Assembly (NCBI RefSeq): GCF_023205015.1
Contig: NZ_CP096258.1
Coordinates: 1,054,001-1,118,000 of the forward strand
Origin: Providencia rettgeri
GTDB lineage: Bacteria; Pseudomonadota; Gammaproteobacteria; Enterobacterales; Enterobacteriaceae
Direction of reading: 5' to 3'
Length of the DNA: 64,000 nucleotides
Both the position numbers and the translations under genes were made by a program. Below the pieces are notes generated by a model. It had not been told where the DNA came from. It made no database searches and saw nothing but the letters and a program-made list of their open reading frames with translations. Shown here one piece after another: positions 43,647 through 52,556 of this stretch (positions within the stretch are counted from its first letter, which is position 1; each line of letters starts with the position of its first letter).

Positions 43647-44441
43647 ATGTTAATATTGATATTAGAAGGGTTATTGATAGGCTGTCTACTCGGTTTGACG
43701 GGAGCTGGCGGGGGAATTCTTGCTGTTCCTGCTTTAATGGCAAGCCAAGGTTGGAGTGTTGCACTCGCTGCGCCTGTTGGGCTTCTAGCAATTACAATAG
43801 CGGCTTTTATCAGCGTTATTCAAGGGCTTATAAAAAAAAGTATTCGTTATAAAGCCGCAATTTGGATAGCATTATTGAGTATCCCTTCTGCTAAGTATGG
43901 TATTTACCTTGCCCATATTGTACCTCCAGTTTGGTTAACACTTATTTTTAGCCTTGTTATGCTTTATGTCGGGGGGCGTATATTTTTCAATAGGGTTGAT
44001 GAGCAAAATGATGCACATTGTTTAATTAATACAGAAACTGGGAAATTTATTTGGAACACTAAAACAGCGTTAATCTTTGGGGGGATTGGTGTCATTACAG
44101 GATTACTTACTGGTATGCTAGGTGTCGGTGGTGGTTTTATTATTGTTCCTGCATTGCGAAAGTTCACTAATTTGAATATGAAGAGTATTATTGCAACATC
44201 GTTAATGGTTATTTTCTGTATTGGTAGTATTAGTATTTTTATTAATGTTTTGAATGGGTTTCAATACCCTAAAGAAATTAGTATTATATTTATTGTCTCT
44301 TGTGTCATTGGTTTATTAATCGGTCGATTAATAATGCATTATATTTCCAATAGAACCATTCAAATGCTATTTTCAATTGTTGTTATTTTTGTCGCTTTAG
44401 GATTGATTTTATCAGTGCTGATTGAGCTAAAAGTTATTTAA
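43647..44441 (+). CDS. TauE/SafE-family (TSUP) sulfite or organosulfonate exporter
   Basis: A 264-aa membrane protein with about eight helices and the twin glycine-rich repeats of the family (GCLLGLTGAGGGILAVPALM at the start, GLLTGMLGVGGGFIIVPALR after the central loop). TSUP proteins move sulfite, sulfonates or other sulfur oxyanions. Substrate not determinable here. It likely forms an operon with the thioredoxin-like gene. Confidence 0.85.
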   Translation: MLILILEGLLIGCLLGLTGAGGGILAVPALMASQGWSVALAAPVGLLAITIAAFISVIQGLIKKSIRYKAAIWIALLSIPSAKYGIYLAHIVPPVWLTLIFSLVMLYVGGRIFFNRVDEQNDAHCLINTETGKFIWNTKTALIFGGIGVITGLLTGMLGVGGGFIIVPALRKFTNLNMKSIIATSLMVIFCIGSISIFINVLNGFQYPKEISIIFIVSCVIGLLIGRLIMHYISNRTIQMLFSIVVIFVALGLILSVLIELKVI

Positions 44442-44663
44442 AATATATTTTAAATGTCAATTTGTTTATTTAACATTTCTAATTCATGCGGTATGTCAAT
44501 ATTTTGAATTATCAGTCATTTATTCTTCTTAAAGAAAGTGAAATTGATTTATCTTCAAGCTCAAAACGGTATAATGAATAATCGCATATTTCTCCCTGAT
44601 AATAGCCAAATGGATTACTAGCCTATTCTTCAGGGGATTCATTAAAGGTTGACTAGTATAATT

Positions 44664-45674
44664 ATGACAAAACAAGATAGCTCAACAACAATAATTGATA
44701 TAGCAAAACGTGCCAATGTAACCGATATTACCGTCTCTAGAGCATTTAATCATCCTGAGATGGTAAAGAAGGAAACTCGGGATAAAATATTAGCTATAGC
44801 ACAAGAACTCAATTATGTGCCAAATCTTTTTGCACGTAATCTGAAAAATAAAAATAGCCGTATAATAGGTGTGGTTACTGACAGCACATTTAACCCATTT
44901 TATGTTGTGCTTATTCAAACAGTCTCACGCTTAGCGAAAGAAAAAGGCTATCAAGTCATGATTTTTGATTCAGATAGCGATGAAAAAGCAGAGAAAACAG
45001 CAATTGAAACGTTAGTCAGTTACAAGGCGAGCGGTATTCTATTATCCCCCGTTCGTGACGATAAAGATTACCAACCAAGTTATTTATCATTAATTGATAA
45101 ACATAATGTGCCTTTAGTCTTTGTTGACCGGTCAATTTATGGCTATCAAAATAAGTACTCGGGTTTATTTTTGAAAAATTTTGAAATTGGTGCCTTAACA
45201 GGAAAATTTCTTAGTCAACAAAATAGCGAAAATACACTTATTGTTTCAGGACCAGAAGGTTCTGAAATTAGTTTGTCTCGTTTAGCGGGTATATATGAAA
45301 ATTTTCCCAATAGAAAAAATATTAATGTCTTATACAGCAGTTATATGTTTAATAAGAATGATGAAGATTATCTAAGAAGAAAAGTTCAAGAGCTTTATAC
45401 ACCTAATATGTACATCGTTGGGTTAAATGGAATTATTACCGCTGGGATGTATAAAATTATTATAGAATTAGGCCTCTCTTGCCGTTATTTTTCTGTTGAT
45501 TTACCTCCTTATGCAGATACTTACCATTTATCTATTTCAGGTGTACATCATGACTCGGTATATCTTGGTGAATTAACGACTGAGCTATTGTTTTCTGAGA
45601 TAGAGCGAGACTCCCATAAAGGTCATAAAACTAAGCAAATATTTGTTGATGGGAAACTTGTTGTTTATGAATAA
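44664..45674 (+). CDS. LacI-family transcriptional regulator
   Basis: A 336-aa LacI/GalR regulator. The N-terminal helix-turn-helix and hinge are TTIIDIAKRANVTDITVSRA and the ILAIAQELNYVPNLFARNLK stretch. The periplasmic-binding-like effector domain starts at RIIGVVTDSTFNPFYVVLIQ. The start is placed at the ATG at 44664; a TTG at 44649 is possible but would sit on the ribosome site. The gene faces the ABC transporter/dehydrogenase operon across a shared terminator. The two palindromes upstream of that operon (50486, 50619) are of LacI type, so this is its likely regulator. Confidence 0.88.
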   Translation: MTKQDSSTTIIDIAKRANVTDITVSRAFNHPEMVKKETRDKILAIAQELNYVPNLFARNLKNKNSRIIGVVTDSTFNPFYVVLIQTVSRLAKEKGYQVMIFDSDSDEKAEKTAIETLVSYKASGILLSPVRDDKDYQPSYLSLIDKHNVPLVFVDRSIYGYQNKYSGLFLKNFEIGALTGKFLSQQNSENTLIVSGPEGSEISLSRLAGIYENFPNRKNINVLYSSYMFNKNDEDYLRRKVQELYTPNMYIVGLNGIITAGMYKIIIELGLSCRYFSVDLPPYADTYHLSISGVHHDSVYLGELTTELLFSEIERDSHKGHKTKQIFVDGKLVVYE

Positions 45675-45692
45675 TAGTTAAAGTGTAAATAC

Positions 45693-45722
45693 AAGTAGGC
45701 AGGTAATGATACCTGCCTACTT
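45693..45722. terminator. Bidirectional terminator between the LacI gene and the ABC operon
   Basis: AGTAGGCAGGTA and TACCTGCCTACT form a perfect 12-bp stem with the loop ATGA, flanked by A and T residues, between convergent stop codons. Confidence 0.9.
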
Positions 45723-45746
45723 TAATAGTTATGAGGGGTAATTCAT

Positions 45747-46718
45747 TTAGCGTTTCATTGAGCTAATTAATGTCGCCCCCCAAATAATTAGTCCTTTTAC
45801 AATATATTGAACATAAGGTGAAATACCTAATAAATTTAAACCGTTATTAAGTACACCTAAGATCATTGCGCCAATGAGTGTGCCAATGATCATACCACGG
45901 CCTCCTGCTATTGAGGCGCCGCCGAGTACGACCGCAGCAATCGCATCTAACTCAAAGCCTACGCCTGCATTGGGTTGCCCACTCATGACTCGAGAGGTAA
46001 ATATTAACCCAGCGAATGCAGCAGTAAAACCGCTAATAACGTAAACTAACATTTTATAACGTTCAACGCGGATACCACTCAGGCGTGCTGCTTCTTCATT
46101 ACCACCAATAGCGTAAATATAACGGCCAAAAGAGACATGATTTAGTACAACATAGAAAATAAGATAAAGGCCAAGCATTAATAAAATAGGAACTTGAATT
46201 CCCATTAATTCTTCTCGTCCCCAAAAAGCAAACTCTTGAGGTAATCCTGAAACTGGGTAGCCACCGGTATAAATTAAGGCTAACCCTTTAGCAATAATCA
46301 TGGCGCCTAAGGTGACAATAATTGGTGGCATTTTACCATAAGCGGCTAAAATCCCATTAATAAAGCCAAAAGCAACACCCGATAATAGTCCAAGAGCGAT
46401 GGCTGCATAGGGGTCCATTCCATAATATTTCATCAAGCCAGCCATCAAGGTTCCAGACAGCGCCATAACAGCACCAACGGACAAGTCAATTCCACCTGTT
46501 AAGATAGCAAATGTCATACCGATAGCGATAATGGCATTAATAGAAACCTGACGAGCAATGGTCGAAAGGTTATTTACAGTTAAAAAATGTTCATTAAAAA
46601 TGGACATGCAGACAAATAAAAGAATTAAACCAACAAGTGGTAAAAATGCAGGTATTTTTGTTAGCTTAGAAAAACTAAATTTATTTTTAGTTAATGGAAT
46701 TGCACTTTGATTAGACAT
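45747..46718 (-). CDS. Sugar/polyol ABC transporter permease (RbsC-like)
   Basis: A 323-aa permease of the ribose/galactoside family with about ten helices. It carries the conserved AIGMTFAILTGGIDLSVGAV and GRYIYAIGGNEEAARLSGI (EAA-like coupling loop), and the end VLNNGLNLLGISPYVQYIVK. The start is the ATG at 46716-46718 with AGGATAACGACT upstream, 10 bp after the ATPase stop. It works with the ATPase and binding protein encoded upstream. Confidence 0.9.
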   Translation of the reverse strand: MSNQSAIPLTKNKFSFSKLTKIPAFLPLVGLILLFVCMSIFNEHFLTVNNLSTIARQVSINAIIAIGMTFAILTGGIDLSVGAVMALSGTLMAGLMKYYGMDPYAAIALGLLSGVAFGFINGILAAYGKMPPIIVTLGAMIIAKGLALIYTGGYPVSGLPQEFAFWGREELMGIQVPILLMLGLYLIFYVVLNHVSFGRYIYAIGGNEEAARLSGIRVERYKMLVYVISGFTAAFAGLIFTSRVMSGQPNAGVGFELDAIAAVVLGGASIAGGRGMIIGTLIGAMILGVLNNGLNLLGISPYVQYIVKGLIIWGATLISSMKR

Positions 46719-46728
46719 AGTCGTTATC

Positions 46729-48213
46729 CTATATAATATTGCCGGCCGCATGTACCATGATCTGAGTTGAGTTTATTTCGTCTCCAGTTAACTCAGCGGC
46801 AATTTCACCATCTCGAAAAACCAAAACTCTATCACTGACACCAATAACTTCTGGTAGCTCCGATGAAATCATAATAATGGAAATTCCTTTTTCAGTTAGA
46901 GAGCGCATTAATTGATAAATTTCTGATTTTGCCCCAACATCAATACCTCGAGTGGGTTCGTCGAAAATAAGAATTTTGGCTTGTTTATTTAGCCAGCGAG
47001 CAATAACAACTTTTTGCTGGTTTCCACCGCTTAAAGTAGAAACTGCAGTGTGAGGCTCTGGTGTTTTAACTTTTACTTGGGAAATTAAATCAATAGATAA
47101 AGTGAGTTCTTTTTTGTTTTGAATTAAAAATAATTTTTGAGCGTGATTGTTTAGCCATATATTTTCTTTAACGGAAAACGGCAATACAAGTCCTTGAGTT
47201 TTTCGGCTTTCTGGTAATAAACCGATACCTAATTGCAGTGCAGTCGCAGCTGATTTAACTTTAACTTCTTTGCCTTCTAAAACAACTTTTTTCTTGTAAG
47301 CCTTATCAGCACCAATCATGGCAAGAATAGTTTCTGTGCGACCTGAACCGACTAATCCAGCAAGCCCTAAAATTTCACCTTTTTTTAGTTGAAGGTGGTT
47401 AGTTGGGCTATATGAAAAACGCTGAACTTCCGCATCTAAGATGACTTCTTGCTCGTTAAATTGGCGTTTATGAGGGTAAATATTTTCAACCTCACGGCCA
47501 ACCATCATTTCGATAATAACGTCTAAATCTGTTTCATCGACCTTACGCGACCCTATATATTGTCCATCGCGTAGTACACTGATGGTGTCACAGATTTCAT
47601 AAATCTCTTCTAAATGGTGGGAAATAAAAAACATTCCAACCCCTTTAGCTTTTAAATCGCGCATTACATCGAATAAATGGTTTGCTTCATTGGGGGTTAA
47701 TGTCGCAGTTGGCTCATCTAACACTAAAATTTTAGCATCCAAAGACAGTGCTTTTGCGATTTCAACAAACTGTTGTTCTGCAATACTTAAATGGCTAATG
47801 GGTTCATCAATATTGATGTTTACACCCAGCTCAGCTAGGATTTCCTGCGATTTTTTTCGCATTAATTTTCTATCTAATAAACCAAACTTATTTTTCAACT
47901 CTCTATTTAAAAATATATTTTCAAAAGCATTTAAATAAGGAATAAGAGAAAATTCTTGGAAAATAATACCTACGCCTGCTTTTATTGCATCTCTGTAGTT
48001 ATTAAAGGTGTGTTCTTTGCCTTCAATCAGAATTTGTCCGCTATCAGGTTTATGTATTCCACATAACACTTTCATTAGCGTTGATTTACCTGCGCCGTTT
48101 TCACCTAATAATGCGTGAACCTCCCCCTTTTCTAGGGAGAGATTAATATTATCTAACGCCTTAACCCCAGGGAAAGTTTTACTGACATCTTTTAATGCTA
48201 ATAATTGCATCAT
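46729..48213 (-). CDS. Sugar/polyol ABC transporter ATPase (RbsA-like, two ABC domains)
   Basis: A 494-aa tandem ABC ATPase. The first domain has GENGAGKSTLMK, LSIAEQQFVEIAKALS and ILVLDEPTATLTP. The second has the degenerate Walker A GLVGSGRTE and the signature LSGGNQQKVVIARWL with ILIFDEPTRGID. This asymmetry is normal for RbsA/MglA proteins. Two adjacent ATGs (48213, 48210) are possible starts after GGGAAGCAAT. A strong hairpin lies in the gap after the binding-protein gene (48311). Confidence 0.92.
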   Translation of the reverse strand: MMQLLALKDVSKTFPGVKALDNINLSLEKGEVHALLGENGAGKSTLMKVLCGIHKPDSGQILIEGKEHTFNNYRDAIKAGVGIIFQEFSLIPYLNAFENIFLNRELKNKFGLLDRKLMRKKSQEILAELGVNINIDEPISHLSIAEQQFVEIAKALSLDAKILVLDEPTATLTPNEANHLFDVMRDLKAKGVGMFFISHHLEEIYEICDTISVLRDGQYIGSRKVDETDLDVIIEMMVGREVENIYPHKRQFNEQEVILDAEVQRFSYSPTNHLQLKKGEILGLAGLVGSGRTETILAMIGADKAYKKKVVLEGKEVKVKSAATALQLGIGLLPESRKTQGLVLPFSVKENIWLNNHAQKLFLIQNKKELTLSIDLISQVKVKTPEPHTAVSTLSGGNQQKVVIARWLNKQAKILIFDEPTRGIDVGAKSEIYQLMRSLTEKGISIIMISSELPEVIGVSDRVLVFRDGEIAAELTGDEINSTQIMVHAAGNII

Positions 48214-48310
48214 ATTGCTTCCCTATATTTCTCAACTGCTTAAAAATGGGTAACAAAGCCATTTGGAATTTTTATTCCAATATGCATTTAATAATTAATA
48301 TTTATGAAAA

Positions 48311-48348
48311 TGTATTGCACCGAACATCAGAAATACAGGTGCAATACA
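48311..48348 (-). promoter_or_regulatory. Intercistronic hairpin between binding protein and ATPase genes
   Basis: TGTATTGCACC and GGTGCAATACA form a perfect 11-bp stem with a 16-base loop, 22 bp beyond the binding-protein stop. Such stems commonly protect the binding-protein mRNA from 3' exonucleases or partly terminate transcription, giving more binding protein than membrane components. Confidence 0.65.
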
Positions 48349-48369
48349 TCGGTTATTGATAACTAACGA

Positions 48370-49284
48370 TTACCAGTGAAAGTCTTTAGCATTTGTTTTG
48401 TCAATCAATTTAACATCAATTGGGACTTCTTTAGGGACATTGGCGCCCCAGTATTTTGCTAAGCCCATAGCTAAACCAATACGAACTTGGTCACGAGGGA
48501 ATTGCGCCGAAGTAGCAATAAATGGCGAGTTACCTTTGGCAATCTCAGCAACCGCTTCAGGAGAACCGTCAACACTCACTAATTTGACATCACGGCCAGA
48601 AGACTCAATCGCTGCTAACGCACCTAAAGAACCGACATCGTTAACACTGAAGATCCCATTGAGGGTCGGATTTGCTTGCAACATGTTTTCTGTCACATTC
48701 ATCGCAGTATCGCGTTCTTGTTTACCGTTCAATTTAGTTACGATTTTAATATTTGGGTATTCTTTCATTGCCGCTTCAAAGCCACGAACACGCTCAAGAA
48801 TTGGTACAACAGGGATACCATCTAAAATTGCTACTTCGCCTTTGCCGCCTAATGCTTCACCTAAACGTTTGCCCGCCATTAAGCCCGCGTCATAGTTTTT
48901 AGAACCGACGAAAGAGTCAATTGGGCCATTTGCTTGTGCATCAATGGCGATAACTACAACTCCGGCTTTTTTCGCAGCCAGTACAGCCGTTTCAGCACCC
49001 ACGCTATCTGCCGGGTTAATTAACAGAATATCGATTTTTTTCTGTAACATATCTTCGATATCACTGGTTTGTTTTGATACATCATGAGCCGCATCTGAGA
49101 TATATAGTTGTGCGCCCATATCGCCTGTAGCGCTCTCTAAGGCTTCCTTCATGGTGACGAAATATTCATTGTTTAATTCTTGAAATGACATGCCCACTGA
49201 AACTGGCTTAGCGGTAGCGTTAAATGCCATACCTAAAGTCAGTACACTTGCAGCGACAGCTAACTTTTTAAATTTACTCAGCAT
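48370..49284 (-). CDS. Sugar/polyol ABC transporter periplasmic binding protein (RbsB-like)
   Basis: A 304-aa periplasmic binding protein with a signal peptide (MLSKFKKLAVAASVLTLGMA, cut near AFNATA-KP). The type I fold is seen in VSVGMSFQELNNEYFVTMKE, QKKIDILLINPADSVGAETA, VVVIAIDAQANGPIDSFVGS and NGIFSVNDVGSLGALAAIES, as in ribose/polyol binders. The neighbouring dehydrogenase suggests a four-carbon polyol ligand, by inference. Confidence 0.9.
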   Translation of the reverse strand: MLSKFKKLAVAASVLTLGMAFNATAKPVSVGMSFQELNNEYFVTMKEALESATGDMGAQLYISDAAHDVSKQTSDIEDMLQKKIDILLINPADSVGAETAVLAAKKAGVVVIAIDAQANGPIDSFVGSKNYDAGLMAGKRLGEALGGKGEVAILDGIPVVPILERVRGFEAAMKEYPNIKIVTKLNGKQERDTAMNVTENMLQANPTLNGIFSVNDVGSLGALAAIESSGRDVKLVSVDGSPEAVAEIAKGNSPFIATSAQFPRDQVRIGLAMGLAKYWGANVPKEVPIDVKLIDKTNAKDFHW

Positions 49285-49381
49285 AAGATGTTCTCCTAAA
49301 AGAGCGTTTAATTATATGTAGGGTTTTTACTTATTTAGTGTTTATTTGAATTATCAATTATTACTGCCAGTTAAAACATGT

Positions 49382-50455
49382 TTATGGCTTGATGACGACT
49401 TTAATTGAGTCTGCCGATTTCGCCATGACAAAAGCTTCTTCCCACTCATCGATGGAATAGAAGTGAGTAACGATATCATCAGCGCTAACTAAGCCACGGC
49501 TAAACAGGTCTATAGCAACTTCATAACTATATGGGCCTAAGTGGGCTCCGCGGATATCGAGTTCTTTGCGGTCACCAATGATTGACCAGTCAACAGTTGT
49601 TTCTTTACCGAATACGCTAAATTCCACGAAACGGCCAAGTTTGCGGATCATTTCTAGTCCTTGAGTAACACCAATTGGCGCGCCCGTTGCTTCAATATAA
49701 ACATCACAGCCATAGCCTTCCGTCATATCTTTAACTAATTTAATGGCATCTTCTTTCAGTGGGTTGATAACAATATCAGCACCAAATTTCTTTGCTAATT
49801 CAAGGCGTTCATCAATCGCATCGATAACAACCAGTTTTTTCGGTGTTTTTAATTTGGCGACTTGGATCATACACAGCCCTAGTGGGCCTGCACCCGCAAT
49901 GACGACGACGTCATTTAAATCGATATCACCACGGCGTACAGTGTGGATAGCACAAGCCATTGGCTCAATTAATGCGGCATCTTTATCGGATAGTTCATCA
50001 GGGATTTTATGGATAATAGCGCGTTCTGAAAAACGCATATATTCAGCCATACCACCGTCGGCAACTTCTTTTTGGAAACCGTAAATATCATGGGTTTCAC
50101 ACATCCAGTATTTACCTGATTTACAGAAACGGCATTCCCAACATGGGACAATTTGTTCTGCTAAGATGCGATCGCCGATTTTCAATTTGAATTTTTCAGC
50201 GGAGCCTTCACCTAGCTCAGCAACGCGGCCATAAAACTCATGGCCAGGAACTACTGGGGCTTTGATCCATGGGTCATCACCCCAAAACATTTGAGCACCA
50301 TCGTTGGCTTTACAGTCACCCGCACAGATCCCGCATCCATCAACTTTGATGACAACTTCTCTAAATCCTGGCGTTGGTCTTTTAATATTTTCAAAGCGAT
50401 AATCATGTGGGCCATGACAAACAACTGCTTTCATTTTTTCAGGTAGGTTACTCAT
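49382..50455 (-). CDS. Zinc-dependent dehydrogenase, erythritol/L-threitol dehydrogenase type
   Basis: A 357-aa medium-chain dehydrogenase. Catalytic zinc ligands lie in CGICAGDCKANDG and VPGHEFYG. The structural-zinc loop is PCWECRFCKSGKYWMC. The NAD site is VVVIAGAGPLGLCMIQVAKL. The MKAVVCHGPHDYRFENI start and the AEQIVPCWECRFC segment resemble erythritol/L-threitol dehydrogenases. It is first in an operon with the ABC importer, so it probably oxidises the imported polyol. No kinase or further catabolic gene is present here, so the pathway would be completed elsewhere. Confidence 0.82.
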   Translation of the reverse strand: MSNLPEKMKAVVCHGPHDYRFENIKRPTPGFREVVIKVDGCGICAGDCKANDGAQMFWGDDPWIKAPVVPGHEFYGRVAELGEGSAEKFKLKIGDRILAEQIVPCWECRFCKSGKYWMCETHDIYGFQKEVADGGMAEYMRFSERAIIHKIPDELSDKDAALIEPMACAIHTVRRGDIDLNDVVVIAGAGPLGLCMIQVAKLKTPKKLVVIDAIDERLELAKKFGADIVINPLKEDAIKLVKDMTEGYGCDVYIEATGAPIGVTQGLEMIRKLGRFVEFSVFGKETTVDWSIIGDRKELDIRGAHLGPYSYEVAIDLFSRGLVSADDIVTHFYSIDEWEEAFVMAKSADSIKVVIKP

Positions 50456-50485
50456 GTTCTAAGACCTCTTTCTAGTTGTTAACCC

Positions 50486-50505
50486 TAATGTTGACGTCAA
50501 CATTA
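50486..50505. promoter_or_regulatory. LacI-type operator 1 for the polyol operon
   Basis: A perfect 20-bp palindrome, TAATGTTGACGTCAACATTA, with a central CG as in LacI/GalR operators. It lies about 30 bp before the dehydrogenase start. A TTATAA-like -10 candidate lies just upstream in the direction of transcription, so binding would block the start of transcription. Confidence 0.78.
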
Positions 50506-50618
50506 AGCGTTTTTTTATAACGCATTTGCTTTAGTTTTTTAACGCTTAACTATGAACAGTGTATGTATGTAAGAAAAATGGTTATTTAATGTTATAGATA
50601 AAATAAATTTTTTTTAAT

Positions 50619-50634
50619 ATGACGACGTCGTCAT
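50619..50634. promoter_or_regulatory. LacI-type operator 2 for the polyol operon
   Basis: A perfect 16-bp palindrome, ATGACGACGTCGTCAT, sharing the ACGT centre with operator 1. The centres are 131 bp apart, a spacing compatible with repression by DNA looping. Confidence 0.6.
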
Positions 50635-51155
50635 TTTTGAAAGTAAGTATCTTAAAAACTAAAATTTGTGATTCAAACCCTAATCTTAGTCACTTAATTG
50701 AGTACTTTCATTGGGAAATGAGACTGCCGAAATTGACTCTGTAACATGATGAAAATCATGATAAAAATCTTAATTCATTCCTTGTTTTGTTTTTTTAGAA
50801 ATGAATATGAAGTCGAGTATAATTATTTTAACTATTTTCAGAAGCGGATATTTCATGCAAAAACATTTCAGCTCACACTTTTGAATGAAAACAAACTTAA
50901 ACTACATTTAATAAAGAGATATTGAATGGCTAATAGGCCATTATTTTTAATTTATAAAATTTAATTTAAAAAATTAAATAGAGTAATGAGTCATTTTGAT
51001 ACGCTGTCATAATATTTTTTGCAGATATACCTATGGGTATGAAAAAAATAGCTTTATACCTCGTAATTGTATTTTGCCAATTAAACAAAGTATAAAGCTA
51101 AATAGAGCCAAAGTTTAACTTCATTTTGTCAATAAAATCATTTTATTACAGCGTA
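50635..51155. other. Intergenic region upstream of the polyol operon
   Basis: About 520 AT-rich bases with no gene recognised. Apart from the promoter-proximal operators to its left and the Dcu terminator to its right, I see nothing definite in it. Confidence 0.4.
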
Positions 51156-51182
51156 AAGGGTGTGAGGGAGACTCACACCCTT
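51156..51182 (-). terminator. Terminator of the racemase-Dcu operon
   Basis: AAGGGTGTGAG and CTCACACCCTT form an 11-bp stem with the loop GGAGA, just beyond the stop codon of the Dcu gene on the reverse strand. Confidence 0.88.
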
Positions 51183-51185
51183 GTG

Positions 51186-52487
51186 CTAGACAATCATTGG
51201 TGCAATGATAAAGCCGAAAGCGACACCGGCAATAATTCCACCTAGCCCTGGTAACATAAAGGGATGATTTAAAATATATTTTCCGACTCGAGTAGACCCA
51301 GTAGAGTCGAATTCAATGGCAGCTAATGATGTTGGGTAAGTGGGTAAGACAAATACCCCGGTGACGGCGACAAAAGAGGCCAAAATTGCCCATGTCGGGA
51401 CATCTAAGGCAATGGCTAATGGAATTATTAACGGTGTTGTGGCACCTTGCGAATATAACAAGGCACAGGTCAAGAACAGAACTAAAGCCAATAAAATAGG
51501 ATATGCAGATAATACATCTCCCGCGATGGCCTTGATTTGGTCCATATGGGCATCAACAAAAGTGGTACCTAATGTCACAATTCCGAGGATCACTGCAAGA
51601 GAACTCATTCCTGAACGGAATGTTGGTGCTAATACAATGGAATCCGGTGATGTTTTACAGAAAACCACCATCAAACATGCTGCACTTAGCATACAAATGA
51701 TGATGATATCTCGTGTTCCCATCGGCTTACCGATATCAAAACCGGGACGTAATTGTGGGAATGCAGCGAGGATCACGATAGCAATCGTGGCAATAATAAA
51801 TAGAACAACAGAGAATTTTTCTCTCGTTGTGCTCTCGCCTTTTTTCTCTTCGTATTTATGAACTAAGCCTTTTTGTAAACGTTCTAAATAGACCTCATCG
51901 TTTTCAAGTTCGCAGCCCTGACGTGATGCAATAAAAGCGGCAACCATGGCAGCAACAAAAGAGGCGGGTAAACAGACTGACATAACCACAATAAACGTGA
52001 TGCCGTTACCTTCCATAATGGTCAGCATCGCGGCCATTGCGGCACTGATTGGAGAACCGGAAATCGCAATTTGTGAAGCAACCACTGAGCCAGCTAATGT
52101 TCTAGATGGTCGGATGCCCGAATCTTTTGCAATTTCTGCTATCACAGGCAGCATAGAAAACACAATGAAACCTGTACCAGCCATGATAGTCATCACCCAA
52201 GTGGTGATTGGCGCTATAATGTTTAGATACTTAGGATTTTTACGCATAAATTTACTGGCTAGGCGGACTAGATAATCCATCCCGCCCGCAGCTTGTAATG
52301 CAGATGCTGCTACCACAACTGTCATAATAATCAGAATAACATCAACAGGTGGTGAACCTATAGGTAAACCAAATCCGATAGTTAATACCGCTAATCCTAA
52401 CCCACCACAGAGTCCTATACCTATTCCGCCCATGCGTATACCAAAGAATATTGCACCTAATACAACAATGATTTCTAGCCAAACCAT
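51186..52487 (-). CDS. Dcu-family anaerobic C4-dicarboxylate transporter
   Basis: A 433-aa inner-membrane carrier of the DcuA/DcuB family. Recognisable are MVWLEIIVVLGAIFFGIRMG at the start, IMAGTGFIVFSMLPVIAEIA, SVVASQIAISGSPISAAMAA, LLYSQGATTPLIIPLAIAL and FVLPTYPTSLAAIEFDSTGS. These antiporters exchange aspartate, malate, fumarate and succinate during anaerobic growth. The start is the ATG at 52485-52487 with GGAGACGATT upstream. Which of DcuA or DcuB it matches cannot be decided by eye; the adjacent racemase points to aspartate. Confidence 0.88.
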   Translation of the reverse strand: MVWLEIIVVLGAIFFGIRMGGIGIGLCGGLGLAVLTIGFGLPIGSPPVDVILIIMTVVVAASALQAAGGMDYLVRLASKFMRKNPKYLNIIAPITTWVMTIMAGTGFIVFSMLPVIAEIAKDSGIRPSRTLAGSVVASQIAISGSPISAAMAAMLTIMEGNGITFIVVMSVCLPASFVAAMVAAFIASRQGCELENDEVYLERLQKGLVHKYEEKKGESTTREKFSVVLFIIATIAIVILAAFPQLRPGFDIGKPMGTRDIIIICMLSAACLMVVFCKTSPDSIVLAPTFRSGMSSLAVILGIVTLGTTFVDAHMDQIKAIAGDVLSAYPILLALVLFLTCALLYSQGATTPLIIPLAIALDVPTWAILASFVAVTGVFVLPTYPTSLAAIEFDSTGSTRVGKYILNHPFMLPGLGGIIAGVAFGFIIAPMIV

Positions 52488-52556
52488 AATCGTCTCCAAT
52501 AGACAATATATTGTCATTAGTAATATTAAAAAATTAATTTTGATATTTGATATAAG

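Noticed and set aside
49743..50084. Antisense open frames under the dehydrogenase, Dcu and binding-protein genes
   Set aside because: No ribosome sites or domains. They follow from the codon use of the real genes.
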